Program-made: the position numbers and the translations under genes
NCBI RefSeq assembly: GCF_004322855.1
Contig: NZ_CP036402.1
Coordinates: 744,001 to 808,000, forward strand
DNA length: 64,000 bases
Reading direction: 5' to 3'
From: Egibacter rhizosphaerae
GTDB lineage: Bacteria > Actinomycetota > Nitriliruptoria > Euzebyales > Egibacteraceae
In this document: positions 18,649-25,637 of the stretch, piece after piece
Position numbering within the stretch: position 1 is the first letter of the stretch
How the letters are laid out: every line of letters starts with the position of its first letter
The notes under the pieces: generated by a model
Databases searched by the model: none
Told to the model about the DNA's origin: nothing
The model's input: the letters and a program-made list of their open reading frames with translations, nothing else

Positions 18649-20088
18649 TCATCGCCGTCGCACGCACTTCTCGTAGAGATCCAACAACCGCGCATCGGGG
18701 TCGTATCGGCCCTTGACCTCCCAGTACCGGCGCCCGCCGTACAGCTCCCAGAACTCATCGAAGGGATAATAGGCCGTGGAGTACAGTGACTTGCGACCAC
18801 CATGCCCGGTTACCGCCTGCTCCACTCGGCGGTCCCGGTCACCCTCGGCCTCGCCCGGACCGATCGGGACGCCACCCCAGAAGCCGTAGTTCACGTAGAG
18901 CGTATCGGGTTCGAGCGGGTAGAGGTCCCAGGGCGCCTCGACGCGTTGCTGCAGCGGGCACAGCCACACCGGTGACAACCCCACGTCGCGGAACAGGTAA
19001 CGCAGGAACGCCGCGGAGCGGTCGACCGGTACCTCCACGTCCTGCACGATCTGTTCGACCCGGGGGCGGCGCAGGAGCCGATCGAGGCCACGCTTGACCC
19101 CGAATCGGTGCTCGAGCGCGATGATCCTCCAGTACACGTCGCTGCGCAGCCAACGCTTGGGCCACAGTCGACGCACCACGGGGTGCTGCGCCCCGAAGGC
19201 GCGTGAGCACCAGAACCAGTCGGTGTCCCAGCGCCACAGGTAATCGTGGACCGTGAGGTAGTCGCGGGACCGCTCCCGGATCGACCGGTAGTAGATCCGA
19301 CGCCCGGTGTAGTCGCTCGTGTAGGGAGCCGTCTCGCTGAACGTGCCCACCGTGAGGTACAGCTCGTCCGGCCCGAACGCCGTGCCGTCGAGGAAGTCCA
19401 CCCGTTCGCCGTCGAGCTCACGGTCGCGGCACAAGCGCTCGAGGTCGGCGATGCAGTCCTCCGCCGAGGTGTACGGGAGGTGACGCAGCGAGACGTACGG
19501 CTGCACCGGCTCGACCTCGATCCGCAGCCGCAACGCGTAGCCGAGCGTGCCGTAGGAATTGGGGAAGGCCCAGAACAGATCGGCGTGCTCGTTGTCGGGC
19601 CTCGCGACGACGACCTCGCCGGCCCCGGTGAGGATCTCCATCTCCAGCACCGACTCGTGCGGCATCCCGTTGCGGAACGAGGTCGACTCGATGCCGAGCC
19701 CGGCGACCGCACCACCGATGGTGATGGTCTTGAGCTGGGGCACGACCAGGGGCATGACCCCGTGCGGCAACGTGGCCGCCACCAGATCCTCGTAGGTCGT
19801 CATGCCGAGCACGTCGCACGTTCCGGAGTCGGCATCCACCTCCAGCACCCCGGCGAATGCGCCGACGTCGAGGCGCCGCTCGGCCCGCTCCCGAGGGCGG
19901 AAGAGGTTGGACGTCCGCTTGCCCAGCCGCACGGGGTCCTGTGAACCCGCCAGCTGCGTCTGCAGGTCGGCCCGAGCCCGCTCGTAGCGCGCCGCAACGT
20001 CGTCGTCGCTGGCCGCAACGTCGTCGTCGCGCGCCGCAACGTCGTCGTCGCGCGCCGCTCGCCGTGTCAGGCCCTCACGTTGGAACAT
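18649..20088 (-). CDS. tmsA: FAD-binding reductase of 10-methyl fatty acid synthesis (TmsA-like)
   Basis: 479 residues. The PCMH-type FAD domain is seen in VDADSGTCDVLGMTTYEDLV and PQLKTITIGGAVAGLGIESTSFR, followed by EILTGAGEVV and a long C-terminal domain of the UbiG/DIMINUTO-like oxidase type (GVKRGLDRLLRRP, YYPFDEFW). Located 21 bp before tmsB in the same direction. Mycobacterial counterparts reduce the 10-methylene intermediate with NADPH. ATG 20088 has GAGGA seven bases upstream; the GTG at 20112 is less good. Odd feature: the N-terminus carries three repeats of AARDDDV/AASDDDV, encoded by a 21-bp repeat at 19990-20056, not expected in the family. Confidence 0.85.
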   Translation of the reverse strand: MFQREGLTRRAARDDDVAARDDDVAASDDDVAARYERARADLQTQLAGSQDPVRLGKRTSNLFRPRERAERRLDVGAFAGVLEVDADSGTCDVLGMTTYEDLVAATLPHGVMPLVVPQLKTITIGGAVAGLGIESTSFRNGMPHESVLEMEILTGAGEVVVARPDNEHADLFWAFPNSYGTLGYALRLRIEVEPVQPYVSLRHLPYTSAEDCIADLERLCRDRELDGERVDFLDGTAFGPDELYLTVGTFSETAPYTSDYTGRRIYYRSIRERSRDYLTVHDYLWRWDTDWFWCSRAFGAQHPVVRRLWPKRWLRSDVYWRIIALEHRFGVKRGLDRLLRRPRVEQIVQDVEVPVDRSAAFLRYLFRDVGLSPVWLCPLQQRVEAPWDLYPLEPDTLYVNYGFWGGVPIGPGEAEGDRDRRVEQAVTGHGGRKSLYSTAYYPFDEFWELYGGRRYWEVKGRYDPDARLLDLYEKCVRRR

Positions 20089-20237
20089 GCTCAGTCCTCG
20101 CCGGTTGCGCACGCAGTCCTACCCCAGGCTCACTACTTTCCCACACACGCACGGGTGATCATCGGGCTTACCCGGTAGACGCTCGGAGCACGCCCGACTC
20201 ATCGCCGCTCCGAACCACCCCCGCCCGGGCGGCATCG

Positions 20238-22109
20238 TCAGGGCGCGGCCGGCACCCAGGCACCTTCGCGCCGGGGATCCACGACGCCGGTGACCTCGCC
20301 CGCCCCGTGGTCGGCCTCGAGCGCCTGGACCGAGCCGAAGTAGTGCGGGAACGCCGGCTGTGCCAGGCCGTCGTAGCCCGTGGCCCGCAACCGCTCGACG
20401 ACCTCGGGGGCAGGTTCCTGCTCGACCTGCAACACCCGCCCCTCGAGGTGGTAGCGGTCGGCCTCCACCGCCGCCTCGAGCGACTCACCCTGCAGCCCCC
20501 AGCGCACGAGCACCTGCCCGAGCACGTGCGGGATGCGCCGACCCCCGGGCGTCCCCAGGGCGAGCACCGGCCGCCCGTCGTCGTCGACCACGACGGTCGG
20601 CGAGCTCGAGGCGACGGTGCGTTTCCCCGGTTCGGGATCGTTCGGGGGCTCGTCGAAGTTGCGCATCTGGTCGTTGAGGAAGAAGCCCAGGGCGTACTGC
20701 CCGGAACCGAACATGTTCGACAGCGTGTTCGTCATCGACACCGCGGTGCCATCGGCGTCGATGACGCTGATATGCGTCGTGTCCGTCGGCTCGTGGCCCT
20801 CCGAGTCATCAGCCTCCGGGTCATCGGCCTCCGAGTCATCGGCCTCCGGGTCATCGACCTCCGGGTCGGCATCGAGCCCGTCATGGGGCTGCGAGCGGTC
20901 GACCGGCAACAGCGCGTCGCGGTCGACCTGCTCGGCGAGGCGTGCGTTGCGGTCCGCGTCGGTGAGCTCGTCGACCGGCACGTCAGCGAAGTCGGGATCG
21001 CCGAGGTCGGTGCGCGCGAACGCATCGGACAGGCGCCACGCCATCGCGAGGTTGTGCACGGCGTCGGCGGAGCCCGGCTCGTCATCGGCGACGCCCAGCG
21101 CCTCCGCGACCTGCAGCTGCTGGATCATGGTCGACCCCTTCGTCGGCGGGGCGCCGCTCATGACCTCGTATCCCGCGAACCGGCCCCGAGGCACCTCGCG
21201 CTGCTCGACCTCGTAAGCGGCCAGCGAATCGCGATCGACCCCCTCGACCGCCTCCGCCAGCTCGTCCGCCAACTCCCCCTCGTAGAACGCCGCCGCGCCA
21301 CCGTCGGCGAGGCGCTCGAGGGTGCGAGCGAGCTCCTCCTGCACGAGGTCGTCCTCGGCCGCCAGAGGCTCCCCGCCGGGATACAGGTGGTCGAGCACAC
21401 CGACCGGCATGCCCTCGCGTGGTGATCGGAGCCGCTCGGCCAGCATGTCCGACACCGTGGTGCCGTCCGCGGCCAGAGCGATCGCGGGTTGCAGCAACTC
21501 GTCGAGATCCATGGTGCCGTGCTGGTCGGCCATGGCCTGCATCCCGGCGACGAACCCGGGGATCCCGGTCTCGCTCGTCGGCACCTCACCGCTGTCGCGG
21601 AGCACGTCGCGGTAGTCGAACGCGACCGGCTCCTCGGCCATCGGCACGACCAGCGCTGCTCCCCCACCGCCCATGCCGGAGCCGAAGGGTTCGACCACCG
21701 AGACCGCGAACGATGCGGCCACGGCGGCGTCGACCGCGTTGCCGCCGGCCTCCAGGATCTCGGCTCCCACCTCGGCAGCCTCGGGGTGACCGGCGCTCAC
21801 CGCAGCCGTCTCGAGGGGCGCCTCGTGCTCCTCGCCCGGTCCCTCGGACTCATCGGGATCGTCCGCGTCGCGAGGACGGTCGAAATCGTGGTCGGGCTCA
21901 TCCACGCCCGCGTCGTCGGGGCCCTCCGACTCGCCGCGGCCGCGGCCGTGCGAGCCGGGTCGCGAATCGTCCCCCGCCGAGTCCTCGAACTCCGCGGTGT
22001 CGGGTTCCCCCGCATCACCCTCGCGGCCGCCGGGCGTGCAGGCGGCGAGCACGGCCGCCGCCAGCAGCAGCACCCCGGCCACGCGCACGGAGTCGGTCAG
22101 CCAACGCAC
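20238..22109 (-). CDS. ggt: Gamma-glutamyltransferase lipoprotein
   Basis: 623 residues. A lipoprotein signal peptide ends in LAAC, followed by an acidic linker of about 70 residues. The Ntn-hydrolase GGT domain shows ILEAGGNAVDAAVAASF, EPFGSGMGGGG, SGAPPTKGSTMIQQL, and the autocleavage site DTTHISVIDADGTAVSMTNT with nucleophile Thr444. LNDQMRNFD and SSSPTVVV match the small subunit. It transfers or hydrolyses gamma-glutamyl groups such as glutathione or, in actinobacteria, other gamma-Glu compounds, at the outer face of the membrane. An insert of Asp/Glu/Ala/Pro pentapeptide repeats (about residues 411-441) directly precedes Thr444. Start GTG 22109 is close to its GGAGGG site. Confidence 0.92.
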   Translation of the reverse strand: MRWLTDSVRVAGVLLLAAAVLAACTPGGREGDAGEPDTAEFEDSAGDDSRPGSHGRGRGESEGPDDAGVDEPDHDFDRPRDADDPDESEGPGEEHEAPLETAAVSAGHPEAAEVGAEILEAGGNAVDAAVAASFAVSVVEPFGSGMGGGGAALVVPMAEEPVAFDYRDVLRDSGEVPTSETGIPGFVAGMQAMADQHGTMDLDELLQPAIALAADGTTVSDMLAERLRSPREGMPVGVLDHLYPGGEPLAAEDDLVQEELARTLERLADGGAAAFYEGELADELAEAVEGVDRDSLAAYEVEQREVPRGRFAGYEVMSGAPPTKGSTMIQQLQVAEALGVADDEPGSADAVHNLAMAWRLSDAFARTDLGDPDFADVPVDELTDADRNARLAEQVDRDALLPVDRSQPHDGLDADPEVDDPEADDSEADDPEADDSEGHEPTDTTHISVIDADGTAVSMTNTLSNMFGSGQYALGFFLNDQMRNFDEPPNDPEPGKRTVASSSPTVVVDDDGRPVLALGTPGGRRIPHVLGQVLVRWGLQGESLEAAVEADRYHLEGRVLQVEQEPAPEVVERLRATGYDGLAQPAFPHYFGSVQALEADHGAGEVTGVVDPRREGAWVPAAP

Positions 22110-22181
22110 CCCTCCGACTCTACGCGGTCATGAAGACGGCGCTCGGTCGACGGCCAGAGGTCAGGCCGGTTCGTGGGATCG

Positions 22182-23201
22182 TCAGTCGGCCGCCGTGTCG
22201 AGCAGCGCACGCACCTCCTCGGCGACCCCCTCGCCCACCGCCGCGGTGCCACCGGCGACGACGACCCGCTCGACCTCCAGCCGCTCGAGCTCCGCGCGCG
22301 TTGCCTCGGGGAGCTCGTCCCGACGCGTGAGCAGGAGCGGCGCGCCCTCGCTGGCCGCGGCAGGCGCGGCGGCGAGCGCATCGGGAAAGTCCTCCCCTGT
22401 CGCCAGGTAGGCGGTGCGCGCCTCGGTGAGGTCGCGATGGGTCGAGACCTGCGCCGCGGTCTCGTACCGATCGGCACCGGCCACCCGTTCGACGAGCGCG
22501 CCCCCGGCGGCCTCGACGGCCTCGTCGACGACCTCGTCGGGCAGCGCCGCCGGACCACCGACCGCGACGAGATCGTCCGGTTCCAGGGTCTCGAGCGCCT
22601 CCGCGGTCGCAGCGGGCAGCGTGTGACCGGCCAACAGCATCCTCGCCTCACCGTCTGCGGCGGTCGGGGCGGCGGACAGCGCGTCCGCGAACTCGTCGCC
22701 GGTCGCGAGGTAGACGACGTCCGCCCCGTCGGGATGGGTCTCCCCCGCGATGGCGGCGGCGGTCTCGTAGCGGTCGGCACCGCCCGCCCGGTCGGTGAGG
22801 TCGAGCGCCTCGGCCACGCTGTCGGACAGCGCGTCCTCGCCACCGACGGCGACACGGGGCTCATCGCGCCCGGCAAGCGCGTCCTCGGTGGCCTCGGGCA
22901 CGCCGTCGGGTTCGCTGAGCAGCACGGGTCCGTCACCGGCAGCCGCGGCAGTGAGCGCATCCGCGAAGTCGCGGCCGGTGGCGACCCACACGCGCTCGGC
23001 CGCAACCCCCGAGGCCAGCGCCGCGGCGGTGGCGAACCGGTCCGCGCCGGCCTCCCGATCGACACCGGACGGGACCGTCAAGGCGTCGATGTCGTAGGCG
23101 ACGTCGTCGTGCGGGAACCACACCCCGTCGCAGGCTGCGAGCAAGCCCACCGCCAGGACGAACAGGAGCAGTCCGGCGCGCCGTGGTGGGCGACCCTGCA
23201 C
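22182..23201 (-). CDS. Lipoprotein with three cell-wall-binding repeat 2 (CWB2) domains
   Basis: 339 residues from GTG 23199-23201, chosen because GGAGGG lies seven bases upstream and a lipoprotein signal (LLLFVLAVGLLAAC) follows at once; the longer frame to 23405 has no domain. Three CWB2 repeats are seen, beginning AGADRFATAAALASG, GGADRYETAAAIAGE and AGADRYETAAQVST, each followed by a VWVATG/VYLATG/AYLATG(x)3FADAL-type segment. CWB2 modules anchor proteins to secondary cell-wall polymers in clostridia; in high-GC actinobacteria they are abundant on secreted proteins. No catalytic domain is attached, so a structural or adhesive role is likely. Confidence 0.9.
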   Translation of the reverse strand: MQGRPPRRAGLLLFVLAVGLLAACDGVWFPHDDVAYDIDALTVPSGVDREAGADRFATAAALASGVAAERVWVATGRDFADALTAAAAGDGPVLLSEPDGVPEATEDALAGRDEPRVAVGGEDALSDSVAEALDLTDRAGGADRYETAAAIAGETHPDGADVVYLATGDEFADALSAAPTAADGEARMLLAGHTLPAATAEALETLEPDDLVAVGGPAALPDEVVDEAVEAAGGALVERVAGADRYETAAQVSTHRDLTEARTAYLATGEDFPDALAAAPAAASEGAPLLLTRRDELPEATRAELERLEVERVVVAGGTAAVGEGVAEEVRALLDTAAD

Positions 23202-23380
23202 CGGCGAACCCTCCTCGATCCCGCGCCGATCCCTGCACCACACCGTAGGCGGTCCGGGCGGTGGCCGTGGGCCTCCTCGCGCGGGAATCGATGATCGCTC
23301 GACCTCGTTGACGGGCGCACGGGTCGTTGTGAGGATCCCGATGCCGCCGGCCCGGTCCGGGCGCCAACGAGGAGAACGAG

Positions 23381-23851
23381 ATGAGCGAGGTCTTGTATCG
23401 CCCACAGGTCCGCATCGTGCGCGACCGTGGGCCGAACCGGCGAGCCGAACTCCCCGTGGGGGAATCCGTCCGGTTCGGCGTGCACAACGAGATCGCGGCC
23501 CACTACGGGGCCAGCGTGGACGCCGACGACGAGACGTCCACGACCATCGACTACGTCGTGGCGGCGGCGGCCGGGTGACTGACGGGAACCTTCGGCGGTG
23601 CGCTGGAGGCCAGGAACATCCCCGCCGATGACGGCCGCCTCGTCGGCCTCGCCGAGGGCGAGGTCGGCCTCGACGGCAAGACGCTCGTGTTGCAACGCAT
23701 CCACGTTCGGTTCGAGTTGCAGGTCGACCCCGACGCGGATCGGGCGACCATCGACCGTGTCCACGGGTTCTTCGCCGACCGTTGCCCCGTGTACCGGAGC
23801 ATCCACCCCCAGATCCACTGTTCGACGGAGGTCACGCTCGTCGAGGCGTGA
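23381..23851 (+). CDS. OsmC-family peroxidase-like selenoprotein, in-frame UGA at codon 66
   Basis: Reading from ATG 23381 (GAGGAGA upstream) the frame meets TGA at 23576-23578, then continues in the same frame to TGA 23849-23851: 156 residues. The two halves are one OsmC domain: GVHNEIAAHYG, IDYVVAAAAG-Sec-LTGTFGGALEARNIP, TLVLQRIHVRFELQV and FADRCPVYRSIHPQI. In OsmC/Ohr proteins a peroxidatic Cys follows the YVVAA(x)AA helix, exactly where the UGA lies, and the second Cys is in the CPV motif, present here. A hairpin with a GGT loop starts ten bases after the UGA. The selD gene in the window is also UGA-containing. A premature stop in a cysteine gene is the alternative, but the downstream half shows no decay. 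Sec-containing OsmC-like proteins are known in other bacteria. Confidence 0.88.
23589..23609 (+). other. Candidate bacterial SECIS hairpin of the OsmC-like gene
   Basis: CCTTC (23589-23593) pairs with GGAGG (23605-23609, one G-U), an inner GC/GC pair closes the apical loop GGT (23597-23599). The stem begins ten bases after the UGA. The spacing and the GGU-type loop match the minimal E. coli fdhF element recognised by SelB. Confidence 0.65.
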
Positions 23852-24029
23852 GTCCCGGCCGCACGGCTCTGCGGGCGAGGTGTGGGGTGAGTGCGGCCAG
23901 TACTCGAGGATCGACGTCCTGTCGCCGCTTGGTCGCCCGCCCGACCAGGAACGCGAGCAGCGCCACGATCCCGAACGCGGCCCCGAGCGTGGCCGGGTCC
24001 TGCAGGCGACCCATGACGACCCTGCCCAT
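23832..24029 (-). CDS. Possible small single-pass membrane protein
   Basis: 65 residues from ATG 24029 (or ATG 24014): a short N-terminus, one transmembrane helix (ATLGAAFGIVALLAFLVG) and a basic tail (RATKRRQ...RRA). GC-rich third positions fit coding sequence, but there is no clear ribosome binding site and no family is recognised. It lies just downstream of the coxM-like remnant and its last bases overlap the end of the convergent OsmC-like gene by 20 bp. It could be a fragment left by the deletion that truncated coxM. Confidence 0.35.
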   Translation of the reverse strand: MGRVVMGRLQDPATLGAAFGIVALLAFLVGRATKRRQDVDPRVLAALTPHLARRAVRPGLTPRRA

Positions 24030-24078
24030 GAGCGCACCCGCATCGAGGCTGTCGCCAGCCGGGGCCCCGGCTGCTCAC

Positions 24079-24699
24079 GTCGCCCTCGAGCCACACGGCG
24101 GTGCCCGCGGCCACGATCGCCCAGTCGCCGACGCGCCGTTCGACCTTCTCGTAGGCGCTGCCCGCACCGGTGCGGACCGGCAGCCGGATCTCGGTGAGCA
24201 TCTCCCCGTCGTCGACCGCGGACTGGTAGGGGCCGCGATGGAACTCGTCGATCGGCACCGTCCGCGATCCCTCGGGTCCGCGGATCACGAGCTCGGCGCG
24301 CAGGGCCTCGCAGACGGTGGACAGGTCCTCGGCGGGGTCGGCCTGACAGAGCGACCCGCCGATGGTGCCCCAGTTGCGCACGACCGGGTCCGCGATGACC
24401 CGCTCGGCGTCGTGCACGATCGGGAAGTGCCGCCCGATGACCGAGGACTCGAGCAGGTCGCGACGGCGGGTGAGCGCACCCACCCGCACCTCCCCGGCCT
24501 GCTCGACGACGTAGTCGAGCTCGAAACAGTCGTTGATGTCGACGAGGCACTCGGGCCGGGCCAGCCGGAGCTTCATCATCGGCAGGAGCGAGTGACCGCC
24601 GGCGACCACGCGCGCCTCGGGCCCGAAGCGCTTGAGCAGCGCGAGGGCGTCCTCGACCGACTCGGCGCGGGCGTACTCGAACTGCGCAGGCACCTGCAT
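24079..24699 (-). pseudogene. Truncated molybdenum hydroxylase FAD subunit (CoxM-like)
   Basis: From ATG 24699 (GGAGGT eight bases upstream) the frame encodes about 207 residues of a CO-dehydrogenase/xanthine-dehydrogenase FAD subunit: FEYARAESVEDALALL, VVAGGHSLLPMMKLRLARP, NWGTIGGSLCQADPAED and GDWAIVAAGTAVWLEGD. The family then needs a C-terminal domain of about 80-100 residues, which is missing; after the Gly-Asp near 24079 the open frame runs on to 23551 through unrelated sequence antisense to the OsmC-like gene. The small Fe-S and large Mo subunits are also absent. This looks like the remnant of a cox-type operon, beside a broken LysR gene. Confidence 0.75.
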
Positions 24700-24873
24700 C
24701 GCGTGCCACCTCCGCATCGTGCGCCCGCCATGGACGCTTCGACCCCGAACGATTTCAAGGTACGCTCCGGCGGTCAAGGGGTGGATGAAGGGTTCGCTTA
24801 ACCTGGCTACGCGACGGTGGGCCTTCGTGCCGGGGATGTCCGTACCGACCACCCGACCGGCGGTGGAGCCGGG

Positions 24874-25486
24874 ATGACCTTCGCCCAACTGCGCGCGTTC
24901 GCCGCCGTCGTGCGGCTCGGGTCCGTGACGGCCGCGGCGGCGTCGTTGGGCGTGAGCGAGCCCGCCGTCTCGTCCGCCGTCGGGTCGCTCCGGCAGGAGT
25001 TCGAGGACCCCCTGCTGATCCGAACGGCATTTGGCCTCACACCGACCCCGGGGGGCCGCGCCCTCGCGGGCCGCGCCGCCGAGATCCTGGGCTTGGCAGA
25101 GGAGGCCGGCCACGCGGTTCGCACGACCTCGGCCGTCACCGACTGACACCCGACAACGTGCGGGTGTCACCCACCACGCCGCCGCGCTCGCCAGCGCCGC
25201 CGACGGCGGGGGCGTCGCGCTCACCATGGAGCACGTCCTTGCCCGCGACCCGAACGCACCGCGTCTCGCGATCCTCGACGTCCGCGGCACACCGGCCAAC
25301 GCACTGTGGTACGCGACCACGCTCGACACCTCGCGCGCGCCACCGCTCGCCGCCGAGCTGCAGCGGTTCCTCGCGACACCCGAGGCGACCCGCGTGCTGT
25401 TGTCGGCGCGCTCGGGGGTGCCCGCCCGGCGGGCGCCCACCACCCCGCACGTCACGCTGTGGAGCGGCCCGTCACCGCGCCGATGA
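24874..25486 (+). pseudogene. Broken LysR regulator (CbbR-like)
   Basis: From ATG 24874 the first 90 residues are a full LysR helix-turn-helix (TFAQLRAFAAVVRLGSVTA, LGVSEPAVSSAVGSL, LTPTPGGRALAGRA) ending at TGA 25144-25146. A C-terminal LysR end (GGGVALTMEHVLARD..., RLAILDVRGTP, PHVTLWS) follows in a different frame from about 25180 to 25486. More than 100 residues of the effector domain are missing, so an internal deletion plus frameshift has occurred. It is divergent from the truncated coxM-like gene, its likely former target. Confidence 0.75.
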
Positions 25487-25539
25487 CTGACCGGTGGCGG
25501 GACCGGCAGCCGGCACGCCCCGCTCCCAGAATGGCCGGG

Positions 25540-25597
25540 CCGCAGGAGCGGCACCGCAGGAACGGCACCGCAGGAACGGCACCGCAGGCGCGGCACC
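25540..25597 (+). repeat. 14-bp tandem repeat, four units
   Basis: The unit CCGCAGGAACGGCA (with single-base variants) occurs four times at a 14-bp period, anchor CGCAGG at 25541, 25555, 25569 and 25583. It lies in the leader region of the S9 peptidase gene, 40 bp before the start codon. Confidence 0.85.
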
Positions 25598-25637
25598 GAC
25601 GGACGGACCCAAGCCCCAGCCCGGAAGGCGCACGACC

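Noticed and set aside
23551-24078. Continuation of the coxM-like open frame to 23551 as its real C-terminus
   Set aside because: The translation is Arg/Gly/Ser-rich, resembles no CoxM C-terminal domain and is antisense to the OsmC-like gene.
25144-25146. TGA ending the first part of the LysR gene as a possible third selenocysteine codon
   Set aside because: The frame after it does not continue the LysR fold; the rest of the gene is in another frame, so this is a true break and not recoding.
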